DNA from: Gracilibacillus salitolerans
Lineage (GTDB): Bacteria > Bacillota > Bacilli > Bacillales > Amphibacillaceae
Length of the DNA stretch: 64,000 nt
Assembly: GCF_009650095.1 (NCBI RefSeq)
Contig: NZ_CP045915.1
Location: 4,960,001-5,024,000, forward strand
Reading direction: 5' to 3'
Shown here in pieces: positions 30,226-39,896 of this stretch. Under the pieces are notes generated by a model, which had not been told where the DNA came from, did not search any database, and saw nothing but the letters and a program-made list of their open reading frames with translations. The stretch's first letter is position 1. Each line of letters begins with the position of its first letter. The position numbers were made by a program, and so were the translations under genes.

Positions 30226-31290
30226 CTATTCCTGTAGGATAATTTCTCGATTTTTCTCTGCAGAATCATAGATTCCATGGAGAATTCTCATCATCTGTAC
30301 ACCATCTTCTAATGAACTGATTGGCGTTTCACCAGTAAAGCAACAAGTAACAAAGTGTTCAATTTCTTTTGCGAATGCTTTCTTCACATCCAGTTTCGGC
30401 GAATCTGTTTGTGGATAAATATTTAACATCGTGTTGTGTTGCTCTGTCATAAATTTAAGCTCTGGCTCGATTTCTAATCCACCTTTGGTTCCATATAGCT
30501 TGATACCCATTTCATCCTTGGAGGCATGCAGTGAATAACTGACATCAACAAACAAAGATGCACCGTTAGCAAACCGTATCATTGCATTTGCTAAGTCTTC
30601 TACATTATTTTTATTCGGATCATAGTCCGCTGCCTTGTAAAAGGTGACATAGTCAATATTTGATCGATTTCCTAGCTTGTCATATTTATTTGCACTGATA
30701 GATACTGGCTTCGGTTTACCCATCAAATACCAGCAAAGATCAATGACATGAACACCAATATCAATGAGAGGACCTCCACCAGATTTTTCTTTGTCTGCAA
30801 ACCAACCACCTGGGTTACCTACTCTACGCAGAAAAGATGCTTTGGCATAATAGAATTCACCAAACATGCCACCATCTACGAATTCTTTTACCATCTCGGC
30901 ATTCGGATCAAAGCGTCTGACTACACCAACTTGGACAACCTTACCCGAACGGTTTGCTACCTCTTGAATCTCTTCCGCTTCTTCTACAGTAATAGCAAGT
31001 GGCTTTTCAACGAGTACATGCTTCCCCGCTTCAAGTGCTGCAATGGTGATTGCAGCATGTGTGTAATTCCAAGTACAAATACTGACAGCATCAAGTTCTT
31101 CTAGCTGCAACATCTCGTTATAATCCTCAAACACATATTCCGCTTGGTAATTTGCAGCGACCTGCTCCGCTCGTGCTTTTTGCATATCACAAATCGCATA
31201 AACCTCTACATTGTTTAACTTATGATAGGCATCGAGGTGCTCATGAGAAATGGATCCCGTCCCTATTATCCCAACCTTTAACTGACTCAT
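30226..31290 (-). CDS. Gfo/Idh/MocA-family NAD(P)-dependent oxidoreductase
   Basis: A 354-residue dehydrogenase. The Rossmann dinucleotide site is at the N-terminus (VGIIGTGSISHEHLDAY), with the family lysine in HVLVEKPLAIT and the substrate-side GPLIDIGVHVIDL, whose histidine and aspartate help catalysis. The family oxidises or reduces hydroxyls of sugars and inositols. It overlaps the upstream GNAT gene by four bases (ATGA type), so the two are translated together. Together with two isomerase/epimerase genes it suggests a pathway via a keto-sugar. Confidence 0.88.
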   Translation of the reverse strand: MSQLKVGIIGTGSISHEHLDAYHKLNNVEVYAICDMQKARAEQVAANYQAEYVFEDYNEMLQLEELDAVSICTWNYTHAAITIAALEAGKHVLVEKPLAITVEEAEEIQEVANRSGKVVQVGVVRRFDPNAEMVKEFVDGGMFGEFYYAKASFLRRVGNPGGWFADKEKSGGGPLIDIGVHVIDLCWYLMGKPKPVSISANKYDKLGNRSNIDYVTFYKAADYDPNKNNVEDLANAMIRFANGASLFVDVSYSLHASKDEMGIKLYGTKGGLEIEPELKFMTEQHNTMLNIYPQTDSPKLDVKKAFAKEIEHFVTCCFTGETPISSLEDGVQMMRILHGIYDSAEKNREIILQE

Positions 31291-31763
31291 TGTACATCCT
31301 CCTTCCTTTGTAACATTCCTTTATATGCGCCATTATCAGAGTCCGGTATTTCAATCGCTCCTACTGCCTTTTTGTAAAAATCAACAGGTCCTGCACCACC
31401 GATGATTGCATAGGCATAGCCTCTTCGCTTTAGATCTTCTAAGCTTTCCAACAAAAGCGCACGGCCTATTCCTTTGCCCCTCGCCTCTTCAACTACTCCA
31501 GTTGGGCCAAAAAAGTTCAAGTAAGTGACATCAAAGCATGCAAACCCGAGTATGTCACCATTTTGAACTGCGATCAGACACGATGCAGGTGTTTGTGAAC
31601 AGGCTACATCGCATTCACTCGCCCATTTTTCAGAAAAATGTTCACGAACCCATTGTACTACTAGATGTTTTTCTGGTGGTAAAGGCTTTCGAATTATCCA
31701 ATCCTTGTTTGTATCCGGTTGATAAAGCCCCAAATTATATAGAGGTACAAGCATATCACTCAT
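31287..31763 (-). CDS. GNAT-family N-acetyltransferase
   Basis: A 158-residue acetyltransferase fold. The acetyl-CoA pyrophosphate loop is present as EEARGKGIGRALLLESL (RGKGIG), followed by a RGYAYAIIGGAGPVDFY strand-helix. The substrate is unknown. Its place between the ABC permeases and the dehydrogenase, with a four-base overlap to the latter, makes a role in modifying the imported sugar or a catabolite possible (inference), but such genes are also passengers in operons. Confidence 0.8.
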   Translation of the reverse strand: MSDMLVPLYNLGLYQPDTNKDWIIRKPLPPEKHLVVQWVREHFSEKWASECDVACSQTPASCLIAVQNGDILGFACFDVTYLNFFGPTGVVEEARGKGIGRALLLESLEDLKRRGYAYAIIGGAGPVDFYKKAVGAIEIPDSDNGAYKGMLQRKEDVQ

Positions 31764-31788
31764 CTCTAGAAAAACCTCCTCCTAGCTA

Positions 31789-32664
31789 TTATCCTTTCAC
31801 TGCTCCCGAAACCATTCCTTTCATAATCTGTTCTTGGAAAAATACATACATAATAATTGTCGGAATGACTGCGATTGCCATCGCCGCCATTGTTAGTCCG
31901 TAATCAGTACTATATCCATCTGAAAAGATAGATAAGCTCAATGGTAGTGTTTTTAGTTTAGAATCATTGATAAATACAAGCGCAAATACAAATTCATTCC
32001 AATAGCGTAAAAATGCTAATATAGCGACAGTCGACATTGCTGGTACGGAAAGTGGAAGCATCATTCGAAAGAAAATCCCCCAATAGCCAACCCCATCCAT
32101 AACTGCCGCTTCTTCTATTTCCTTAGGGATACTTGCCATATAGGCAGTAATTAGAAATATTGATATTGGTAATTCAAAAGCAGTATACGGTAAAATTAAA
32201 GCCCAATACGTGTTTAACATCCCCACTTGATTCATTAAAATAAATAATGGAACGAGTGTACTATGAATGGGAATTAACATACCTAGTAAAAAAAACACCA
32301 TCAGAAAGCCTTTAAAGCGAAATTTGAATCGTGACAACGCATAGGCAGTCAGTGCTCCAAGGAATACAGTTAAAACAGTCGCTATTACCGTTACAACAGT
32401 TGAGTTAATCATTGCTCTACCCATATCTGCTACTTCCCATGCGCGGGTAATATTATCAAACGTCCACTCCCTTGGTAGTGCATATGGAAACTGAAAAAAT
32501 TCCTCATTCGTTTTAAAAGCACTAATCATCAGCCAATACAGCGGATAGATCATAAGCAAGGAAAATACAGCCAAAAATATGGTTTTTAAAGCTCGAAAGA
32601 TGGCATTTTTAGTACGCAGTTTAATAGAAGAAATTTCTTCTATTAGTACATTGTTTTGTTCCAT
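31789..32664 (-). CDS. carbohydrate ABC transporter permease (MalG type), second importer
   Basis: Membrane protein of 291 residues with six hydrophobic helices (the first near 27-50, FLAVFSLLMIYPLYWLMI) and an EAA loop EEAAVMDGVGYWGIFFRMML. It shares one base of overlap with the other permease gene. The cytoplasmic N-terminus of about 25 polar residues is typical. It should pair with the MalF-type protein to import an oligosaccharide; no ATPase is encoded locally. Confidence 0.9.
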   Translation of the reverse strand: MEQNNVLIEEISSIKLRTKNAIFRALKTIFLAVFSLLMIYPLYWLMISAFKTNEEFFQFPYALPREWTFDNITRAWEVADMGRAMINSTVVTVIATVLTVFLGALTAYALSRFKFRFKGFLMVFFLLGMLIPIHSTLVPLFILMNQVGMLNTYWALILPYTAFELPISIFLITAYMASIPKEIEEAAVMDGVGYWGIFFRMMLPLSVPAMSTVAILAFLRYWNEFVFALVFINDSKLKTLPLSLSIFSDGYSTDYGLTMAAMAIAVIPTIIMYVFFQEQIMKGMVSGAVKG

Positions 32665-33554
32665 TAAATGCCCACTCCTTCTTCTTCTTTTCTCTTCATG
32701 ACTACTTGACTTATTAGAATGAGTACTAAACTAATAATAATAATCATCGTTGATACTGCAGAACCATAGCCATATCGGTAAGTCATAAAGGTGTTGTTAT
32801 ACATATAAGTTGCTAACAACTCCGTTGATTGAGCCGGCCCACCACCAGTCATAACGAAAACTTGATCAAAAGCTTTCAAACTACCAGAAATACATAACAC
32901 AATAACAACTTTAATGGTTGTCCACATCATAGGAAGTGTGACGTAAAAAAGTTTCTTTGCTCCATTAGCACCATCCATTTTGGCAGCCTCTTCTATTTCT
33001 GATGGGATATTTTGAATGGCTGCGATGAAAATAATTAAATACGGTCCAATGTAGTTCCAAATAATCGGTATCGAGACTGCATACATATTAACACTCGGAT
33101 CTGAAAGCCATGCACGCGTCCATGACTCTAGACCAATAGCTGTTAAAAATGAATTCACAATTCCGAATTGAGGGTTATAAATATACCCCCAAATTAAACC
33201 AACAACGACCGTTGAAATAACCATTGGTAAAAATACGGCTGAACGAACAAACCTTTGAAAAAAAGTTGTTTTACGGAGCATCAGTGCTAATATTAATGCG
33301 ATAGGTACTTGACCAAATACTGAAGCTGCAACAATAATCATATTGTTTTTAAGCGCTCGCCAGAAGATGGGATCTTTAACAACATCAATGTAATTCGTCC
33401 ATCCGATAAATGTTGCCTCACTAATTCCAGACCAACTAAAGAATCCATAATAACCAGACCAGAATATTGGTACAATAACGATAAAAGTATAAAGCAACAA
33501 GGCTGGAAGTAAGGTAACCACCAGCAAGAATTTTACTTTTAATACATTCTGCAT
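32664..33554 (-). CDS. sugar ABC transporter permease (MalF type), second importer
   Basis: Membrane protein of 296 residues with six helices; the N-terminus FLLVVTLLPALLLYTFIVIV is the first. The EAA loop reads EEAAKMDGANGAKKLFYVTL. It follows the binding-protein gene after a stem-loop, in the same order as the importer at 23-26 kb. The two importers are paralogous systems but have separate regulators: ROK for one and probably the YesMN-type two-component system for this one. Confidence 0.9.
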   Translation of the reverse strand: MQNVLKVKFLLVVTLLPALLLYTFIVIVPIFWSGYYGFFSWSGISEATFIGWTNYIDVVKDPIFWRALKNNMIIVAASVFGQVPIALILALMLRKTTFFQRFVRSAVFLPMVISTVVVGLIWGYIYNPQFGIVNSFLTAIGLESWTRAWLSDPSVNMYAVSIPIIWNYIGPYLIIFIAAIQNIPSEIEEAAKMDGANGAKKLFYVTLPMMWTTIKVVIVLCISGSLKAFDQVFVMTGGGPAQSTELLATYMYNNTFMTYRYGYGSAVSTMIIIISLVLILISQVVMKRKEEEGVGI

Positions 33555-33590
33555 GCTACCCCTCCCTTTTGTTTTAAGTTTTAAATTTAT

Positions 33591-33638
33591 CTAGCGGACA
33601 CCAGATTACCAATATAGCTAAGGCTGGTGCCCGTCTAG
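33591..33638 (-). other. intercistronic stem-loop after the second solute-binding gene
   Basis: A long inverted repeat with inner arms GGGCACCAG and CTGGTGTCC and outer CTAG pairs separates the binding-protein gene from its permease gene. It lacks a T run. It parallels the hairpin at 25209-25234 and may raise the level of binding protein over permease. Confidence 0.6.
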
Positions 33639-33645
33639 CATCTAT

Positions 33646-34974
33646 TTAGTCCAGCGATTGTGCTTGTGCCTTTTGCAGTTTTTCTGCTACTGCTTCTGGA
33701 TCTCCACCTAACATAATTTCTTGTAAACCATTGTTAATAGATTCACCAGCTGAAGCAGATAAATATAAGTCATATACCGGAGCGAATTCGACACCTTTAA
33801 CTAAGTTAAACGCCTCATAAAATAAAGGACTTACTTTTTCTTGATCAATATCGACATCATACATAACCATAGAGTTACTTTCTGCAATAGCTTTTTGTGC
33901 TTCCGCATTACTCAATGCATAGATAAGCTTAAGAGCAGACTCTTTTTCAGGTCCCTCTGCTTTACTATTGAGTAAGAATCCACCCCCAGGTCCACCAGTA
34001 ATGGTGTTCGCTCGACCTTCTCCTTCTTCAATGCTCGGAACGACAGTTACACCAATATTTTCTAAAATATTTTCATCTCCAGAGCTTGCTAAACTACTAA
34101 TGGTCCACGAACCATTAATCATCATCCCCGCATTTCCTTGTGCAAAGAATTGCTCCGCTTGAGTATTATCGATACTATTAGCACCTTCTTGGTAAGCGCC
34201 TGCATCGACTAATTGTTTGAAGTATTCAAGTGCCTCAACAAAAATAGGATCAGTAAAAGATGCATCCTCCTGAGCAACTGCATCAAAGAACCAATCTGAA
34301 CCGGTGACACGATCAGCAATTGCACCAAATGTAGTAGATTGCGCTACCCATGGAGCCTGGTTACCCATAGCCAATGGAGTAATACCTTGCTCATTAAATA
34401 CAGCAATCACATCCATGAACTCATCCCAGGTTTCAGGAACTTCTACATTATTCTCATCGAAAAGTTCCTTGTTATAAAAAAGGTATGAAGTAGATGACAT
34501 CGCTACAGGAGCTGTATAAATCTCTCCATCATCGTACTCATATACCTCTAGAGCACCAGGTAAAAACGCTTCTTTCCATTCTGGATTCTCGTCAAACAAT
34601 GAAGTAATTGGTTGAATTAAATCTCCTTCATAAAATTCATCTGTAAAGCTTCCTGGATAAGTTAAGAATACATCAGGTAATTCATTAGCTGCCGCTAGAG
34701 TACTTATTCGTTGACGATAACCATCGACAGGGATTGCTTCTTCCTCCACGATAATGTCAGGGTTATCTTCTTGGAACTGTTCAACTAATCCACGAACAAC
34801 TTGTGCACGAAGGTCATCACCTGCAAAATTATGCCAAATGGACACCGTCGTTTTCTCTCTACTGTCACTTGGCTCTTGTTCACTTGCTGTTTGCTCACTA
34901 TCTCCACCATCATTACTACATGCTACTAATATAAATAGTAAAAGAATCCCTAAAAATGCTAACGCCCTTTTCAT
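33646..34974 (-). CDS. sugar ABC transporter solute-binding lipoprotein, second importer
   Basis: Family 1 extracellular solute-binding protein of 442 residues. The lipobox LVAC places the lipidated cysteine at position 19, followed by a Ser/Glu/Gln linker. Sugar-binding blocks are seen in TVSIWHNFAGDDLRAQV, ELPDVFLTYPG, GNAGMMINGSW and a GGPGGGF loop. It is the first gene after the two-component regulator. The upstream region has a TATAAT but no clear -35, as expected for a promoter that needs an AraC-type activator (inference). Confidence 0.9.
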   Translation of the reverse strand: MKRALAFLGILLLFILVACSNDGGDSEQTASEQEPSDSREKTTVSIWHNFAGDDLRAQVVRGLVEQFQEDNPDIIVEEEAIPVDGYRQRISTLAAANELPDVFLTYPGSFTDEFYEGDLIQPITSLFDENPEWKEAFLPGALEVYEYDDGEIYTAPVAMSSTSYLFYNKELFDENNVEVPETWDEFMDVIAVFNEQGITPLAMGNQAPWVAQSTTFGAIADRVTGSDWFFDAVAQEDASFTDPIFVEALEYFKQLVDAGAYQEGANSIDNTQAEQFFAQGNAGMMINGSWTISSLASSGDENILENIGVTVVPSIEEGEGRANTITGGPGGGFLLNSKAEGPEKESALKLIYALSNAEAQKAIAESNSMVMYDVDIDQEKVSPLFYEAFNLVKGVEFAPVYDLYLSASAGESINNGLQEIMLGGDPEAVAEKLQKAQAQSLD

Positions 34975-35105
34975 ACAGCTATTACCTCCTCTTTTAAATT
35001 AGTTTAATTATAGTCAATTCGAACTTTTAACTTAAGGGGAGAAATCACAGAACAAGGGTGGTTAAAATCTGACTTTTCTAAATTTAGACGAACGCAGAGC
35101 GCTCA

Positions 35106-35139
35106 GAGTTAGACAGATAAGCAAATTTTATACTTTCTT
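35106..35139 (+). repeat. dispersed intergenic repeat, copy 2
   Basis: GAGTTAGACAG followed by GCAAATTTTATACTTTCTT, matching the copy at 10649-10682 (19 identical bases at the 3' end). An AACGCAGAGCGC just upstream (about 35095) also recurs at about 10303, so a longer, broken repeat unit is shared by the two intergenic regions. Confidence 0.6.
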
Positions 35140-35142
35140 TTA

Positions 35143-35175
35143 AAAAAACAGACTGATGCTTTTAATTAGCATCAG
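35143..35175 (-). terminator. terminator of the two-component operon
   Basis: Arms CTGATGCT and AGCATCAG (35153-35175) overlap the stop codon of the response regulator. On the minus strand seven T follow shortly after. It separates the regulator genes from the importer operon. Confidence 0.85.
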
Positions 35176-36679
35176 CCTTTAATCGTTGACGATACTGTGT
35201 AGGTGTTAAGCCGAAATGTTTTTTAAACTGAGAAGTAAAGTATTTCCAATCTGAATATCCAACCTGATTAGAGACTTCCTTCACCTTAGCTGGCGTGTGA
35301 ACTAGAAGTTCTACCGCCTTACTCATCCGCAATTCCGTGATGAATTCAACATAGGAAGCACCTGTCTCTTTACGGAGCATTTCACTTAAGTAGCTTGGAT
35401 TCACATGTACATGATCAGCTACTTCTTGTAACGACACCGATTGATCTAATTTAATTTCCATATAATGAATCGCCAGTTGAACGTAGTTATTTTGTCGGTG
35501 AACAAGATTTTGATAGTCGTCTATTATTTTCGTAAAGGAAGGAAGGAGGAACTCTTTGTAAGAAGGGAACCATTCAGCTGGTGGTAACAGAGATTTATAG
35601 TTCTTCGTATCCTTACCAATAGAGGTTGCTATTCTATTTACAAACTGAAGCATCGAGATAAACAATGTTTGTAGATACAATTGGATCGATCCTGGTGTGG
35701 CTTGTGGATGAGAGAATAGCCAAGTGATAAGTTCATCCATAAAATTAGTAAATTCTTGATAGTTACCTGTATGGATAAAGTTAAATAGCATTTCTTCATG
35801 ATCCTTCATTTTCTCTGCATACGCTATACCTCGTCTTCCTTTAATAAGCGTTAAGCTTATCATTCTTTTTTCACGTAATATCCATTGGTATAATAGAAGG
35901 GGTTTTACTTCACGATAGGAAGAAGGCAGTTCAGATAACGCCGAGACAACTGTACTTACTAACAACGGCTTACCTATTTGCTGGCTTATTTTTTTCGCTG
36001 CCATCTGTATCAAATATTCGTCTTCTAAACGAGGATCACGGGTAACAATAATAGCTATTTTATCCTCAAACTGAAGCCATTTGCCAAATACATAGGTATT
36101 CCAAAGTTTTTCCATTTTTACAATCTCCGAAATCGGAAGTTGCTTATCAACCAAAATGAACTGAAAAGCAAAAGCTCGTAGCTCTGGAATCAGCTCCTTT
36201 AATTGGTTGATCTCCTTTTGTTCATAGGTATCTTTTACAATTTTTTTAATAAGTGACGTAATACAGCGTTCCCGTTCCCCTTGCTTCCATTGCACGTGTT
36301 CCTTCGTCGCTGCAAGTCTATCTCTAGCCTTTTTTACTGCATCTAAAATAGCATCTGGTTCACTCGCTTTTAATAAATAATCACTAACACCTTGGCGCAG
36401 CGCCTCCTGGGCATAAGAGAATTCATCATATCCAGTTAAGACAATAACCTCTGCCGGAAGCTCCTGTTCGGATACATAGGCAGCTAAATCAAGTCCACTC
36501 ATCCCGCTCATTCGGATGTCAGTTAGAATAATTTCCGGACAATTGTTTTCCATAACCTTGATTGCCTCTTCTGCAGATACTGCGGGTTCTAGTAACTGAA
36601 AACCGTGATCACTCCAAGATACTACCTGTCGAAGTCCTTCACGAATGATTACTTCATCATCTACAATTAGAACTCTCAC
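35162..36679 (-). CDS. AraC-type response regulator (YesN family)
   Basis: A 505-residue response regulator. The receiver domain (1-120) has the acidic pair in IVDDEV and the phospho-acceptor Asp54 in ILTDIRMSG. A long middle region (about 130-390) has no recognised domain. The C-terminal 100 residues hold two AraC-type helix-turn-helix motifs (VSLQEVADHVHVNPSYLSEM and VKEVSNQVGYSDWKYFTSQF). It lies four bases after the sensor kinase gene. The nearest target is the divergently organised but same-strand importer operon that follows. YesN-type regulators typically sense and control oligosaccharide uptake. Confidence 0.92.
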   Translation of the reverse strand: MRVLIVDDEVIIREGLRQVVSWSDHGFQLLEPAVSAEEAIKVMENNCPEIILTDIRMSGMSGLDLAAYVSEQELPAEVIVLTGYDEFSYAQEALRQGVSDYLLKASEPDAILDAVKKARDRLAATKEHVQWKQGERERCITSLIKKIVKDTYEQKEINQLKELIPELRAFAFQFILVDKQLPISEIVKMEKLWNTYVFGKWLQFEDKIAIIVTRDPRLEDEYLIQMAAKKISQQIGKPLLVSTVVSALSELPSSYREVKPLLLYQWILREKRMISLTLIKGRRGIAYAEKMKDHEEMLFNFIHTGNYQEFTNFMDELITWLFSHPQATPGSIQLYLQTLFISMLQFVNRIATSIGKDTKNYKSLLPPAEWFPSYKEFLLPSFTKIIDDYQNLVHRQNNYVQLAIHYMEIKLDQSVSLQEVADHVHVNPSYLSEMLRKETGASYVEFITELRMSKAVELLVHTPAKVKEVSNQVGYSDWKYFTSQFKKHFGLTPTQYRQRLKADAN

Positions 36680-36683
36680 TTAC

Positions 36684-38426
36684 TCACCTTCTCTCTAATG
36701 GAATCGAAAAGTTTGCCGTGGTCCCTTCATGAGGACGACTAGAAATATGAAATCTCGCCGATGGACCATAATGCAATAACAATCGAAGATTCACATTACG
36801 CAAGCCATAATGTTCGCCAACAATTTCTTTTTCATTCATATCAAGTTGAAATTGTTGATTCAGCTTTTCGACCTTTTCCTGTGACATTCCTACACCATTA
36901 TCAGAAACTGTAACATGTAACTGCGAATGTTCCCATTCTCCCAATACTTTGATTTCCCCTCCCTCATCTTCCTTAGGTAAAAACCCATGCAAAATACTAT
37001 TTTCAATCAATGGTTGAAACACAAGCTTTAAAATATAAAGTTGCTTGACATCACTGGGCATTTCAACTAGTAACCGAAACACTCCAGGGTATCTAATTTC
37101 TTGAATCTTTACGTAATTATATAAGTGGGCAAGCTCCTGCTCTACCGTACAATACTCGCTTCCTTTATTTAAACTAAATCGAAGAAAACTACTAAGCGAT
37201 GAAACCATTTGTGAAATACCTTTTTCCTTTGACGTGAGTGCCATCCAATGAATGGAAGCCAACGTATTGTACAAAAAATGCGGATTTATTTGTGCTTGTA
37301 GCGCATGTAAATCAACCTTTCTTTTATTTGCTTCATTTTCTTTAATTTTTTCCATTAATAATAAAATACGATTATTTAATTTATTGTAACTAGTAATTAA
37401 ATGACCAACTTCATCCTCGGAATGAGACTCCAACGGTTTAATTCCTTCACCTGGGTCTGAATTTGTCAATGCACTCGATAAGGTAGACAACGGTCCAATC
37501 ACCTTTTTGACAAAGAACAATACAAAACCTAACACTAATATAATTGCAACTCCTACGGCTAAAACTGTAAGAAATAAAAAATAGCGATTTTGAGAACTAA
37601 ACTGTTTAAACGGAATAATTCCAACTAGTTCCCATTCAACTTCGCTTAGACTTATGGACAATACAGTGCTTTTTTCCTCATTAATTGTATGTGTCGTTAT
37701 ATTTCTCTCTTCTTGTGCATTAACTAATGGATAAATCGTTTCTAACAAATAATTACTATTCAGATTTTCATGATTTCCTGCAAGTATAGACACATCATTC
37801 ATTAATAATACAGAGCCATCCCATTCAAAATTAATCGACTCTAATTGTTCTTCAATGAATTGCTGATCCAATATAATTGATAAATATCCAATTAATTCAT
37901 ATTGATCGGTACTTCGAATCGGTCTTTCTAATGCGATGACTTCCTGTGACTCAATCGATGTTTTACTAAAATAACGTGTCGACGACCATTTGTCAGAATG
38001 ATCGCTATTCGTTTGTCCTTTTTCGTCGCCTATTAAAATTGGGTAGGTGGATATGTCTTCATTGTGATTTATAGGCTGAATTAGAATATTTGCAATATAA
38101 GGCTTAGATAAAGTCAGATTAGATATAAATCCGTAAATATCTCTACGCTGTTGAACAGAAACCTGGTTTTCTTTTAAATATTGTTGAATATTTTGATTAC
38201 CGATTAAAAAAATCGACATATTATTGAGATCATTGACCATAAATTCTAGTGAAGTCTCTAGCTGCTCCAATGAACTTAATCCCGATAATGTTGTACGTTC
38301 TTTTGAAAGATTTACCGCTGTGATATACGAGAATATACCAAGAAGAAAAATGGGTATAAATACAGCTAATAACATAAACACCGTTAACTGATTTTGTAAG
38401 GAACTTCGAAACCACTGCTTCATCAT
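36684..38426 (-). CDS. sensor histidine kinase (YesM family)
   Basis: Membrane sensor kinase of about 580 residues. One helix lies near residues 20-40 and another near 287-310, with an extracellular sensory (dCache-like) region between them. A HAMP domain follows (about 312-362), then the His_kinase domain with phospho-acceptor His387 in QINPHFLYNTL and an ATPase domain with SDNGVGM. The ATG at 38424-38426 has GGAG six bases upstream; a TTG four codons earlier would start inside the ribosome binding site. The pair probably senses an extracellular sugar delivered by the adjacent binding protein. Confidence 0.92.
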   Translation of the reverse strand: MMKQWFRSSLQNQLTVFMLLAVFIPIFLLGIFSYITAVNLSKERTTLSGLSSLEQLETSLEFMVNDLNNMSIFLIGNQNIQQYLKENQVSVQQRRDIYGFISNLTLSKPYIANILIQPINHNEDISTYPILIGDEKGQTNSDHSDKWSSTRYFSKTSIESQEVIALERPIRSTDQYELIGYLSIILDQQFIEEQLESINFEWDGSVLLMNDVSILAGNHENLNSNYLLETIYPLVNAQEERNITTHTINEEKSTVLSISLSEVEWELVGIIPFKQFSSQNRYFLFLTVLAVGVAIILVLGFVLFFVKKVIGPLSTLSSALTNSDPGEGIKPLESHSEDEVGHLITSYNKLNNRILLLMEKIKENEANKRKVDLHALQAQINPHFLYNTLASIHWMALTSKEKGISQMVSSLSSFLRFSLNKGSEYCTVEQELAHLYNYVKIQEIRYPGVFRLLVEMPSDVKQLYILKLVFQPLIENSILHGFLPKEDEGGEIKVLGEWEHSQLHVTVSDNGVGMSQEKVEKLNQQFQLDMNEKEIVGEHYGLRNVNLRLLLHYGPSARFHISSRPHEGTTANFSIPLERR

Positions 38427-38472
38427 TAATCGCTCCAAATACTATGCTTAATTCCAAAAAACCTTCCACTTA

Positions 38473-38486
38473 AGTAAGCGCTTGCA
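38473..38486. promoter_or_regulatory. cre site upstream of the sensor kinase gene
   Basis: The minus strand reads TGCAAGCGCTTACT, an almost perfect cre, 47 bases upstream of the start codon. It suggests that the two-component system itself is under CcpA control. Confidence 0.75.
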
Positions 38487-38689
38487 TATAAAGTCTACTA
38501 TATTATATTTCTATTAGGTTATACAACCCCCTTTCAACTTGTCAACACACTTGTAAATCTGGCTTCCAGTAAAATTCGTTAGTAACACGTCCTTAAAAAC
38601 ACTGGTACTTCAACTATATAACCTTAATTCTCAAAAAAATATACAAATTATCCTTTTCAAGCTTTTTTTTTATGCTACAATAACATTAT

Positions 38690-38703
38690 AACATTATAAT
38701 GTT
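38690..38703 (+). promoter_or_regulatory. palindromic operator of the sugar-acid operon
   Basis: AACATTATAATGTT is a perfect 14-bp palindrome 63 bases upstream of the first gene, with an additional half site TAACATTA just before it. A TACAAT -10-like element lies at about 38676-38681. It is a good candidate site for the GntR-type regulator encoded at the end of the operon, though that link is inferred. Confidence 0.6.
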
Positions 38704-38765
38704 TAAATGAATAGTAATTTTCTTTGCATGTTAGCAAACAAGGAAGAGTAACGAGGGGGGAGTAG

Positions 38766-39896
38766 ATGAACAACCGGTACGTATTACGAAACGTGAGACA
38801 AGTAACAGGAGATAAAATAGATATCGTGATTGATTCAGGCATCATCCATGAGATAACAGGTGCGGGACTAGTACAAGGTGCACATGCACAAGTTCACGAC
38901 TGTACTGGCATGTATATTTCTAGTGGATGGATTGATTTGCATGTCCATGCATTTCCGGAATTTAACCCATACGGGGATGAAATAGATTCGATTGGAGTAG
39001 AACAAGGTGTCACAACAATTGTAGACGCTGGGAGCTGTGGTACAGATAGAATAGAAGATTTATTAGCGAACAGTTCTACAGCAAAAACGAATGTCCTTTC
39101 CTTTTTAAACATTGCTCAAGTTGGTTTACAAAGAATCGATGAGTTATCAAATCTAGATTGGATAAAAAAAGAAAAAGTTTTAGAAATGGTTGAAAAGCAT
39201 CGAGATAGAATTGTAGGGTTGAAAGCACGAATAAGTAAAAGTGTTGTTGGTTCAAATGAGATAAAACCATTACATTTGGCTAGACAAATTTCTAACGATG
39301 CTAATTTACCGCTTATGGTTCATATCGGTTCAGGGCCACCAGCAATCACAGATATCCTACCATTACTAGAGACAAATGATGTCGTTACCCATTATTTACA
39401 TGGAAAAGCAAATAATCTTTTTGATAAAGACGGATTTCCATACCAAGAATTGATTGATGCCATCGAACGTGGTGTCCATCTTGATGTTGGGCACGGATCA
39501 GCCAGTTTCTCGTTTCCTGTAGCCGAATTAGCAAAGATGCACGGGATTCGATTTCATACCATTAGTACAGATATTTATAAAAATAACCGATTACATGGAC
39601 CAGTCTATAGCTTAGCCAATGTGTTATCTAAATTCCTTTATTTAGATTATGAACTTGAGGAAGTAATTAACGCTGTTACAATCCATCCTGCGAAGTGGCT
39701 ACATAAACCAGAGCTAGGTCGGATACAAGTCGGGGATACTGCAAACTTAACCTTATTCACTATAGACAATGAACCGGAAACTTTAGTTGATTCAGAAGGA
39801 AATGAACGACGAACAACCAAAATGATAAAACCAAAAGGAGTGATCATAAATGGGGAGTTCCTTACATGCGAAGTACGGACTAAAGCGAGTGATTAA
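38766..39896 (+). CDS. amidohydrolase/deacetylase-family metallohydrolase
   Basis: Amidohydrolase of 376 residues in the EF_0837/AHA_3915-type group found beside DgaE and DgaF. Metal ligands are visible: HVH in WIDLHVHAFPE, a possible carboxylated lysine in IVGLKARIS, histidines in LMVHIGSG and VTHYLHGK, and an aspartate in ISTDIYK. It probably removes an acyl or related group from an amino-sugar-acid or hydrolyses a cyclic amide; the substrate is unknown. The ATG follows GAGGGGGGAG. The 3' end overlaps the next gene by 47 bases. Confidence 0.85.
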   Translation: MNNRYVLRNVRQVTGDKIDIVIDSGIIHEITGAGLVQGAHAQVHDCTGMYISSGWIDLHVHAFPEFNPYGDEIDSIGVEQGVTTIVDAGSCGTDRIEDLLANSSTAKTNVLSFLNIAQVGLQRIDELSNLDWIKKEKVLEMVEKHRDRIVGLKARISKSVVGSNEIKPLHLARQISNDANLPLMVHIGSGPPAITDILPLLETNDVVTHYLHGKANNLFDKDGFPYQELIDAIERGVHLDVGHGSASFSFPVAELAKMHGIRFHTISTDIYKNNRLHGPVYSLANVLSKFLYLDYELEEVINAVTIHPAKWLHKPELGRIQVGDTANLTLFTIDNEPETLVDSEGNERRTTKMIKPKGVIINGEFLTCEVRTKASD

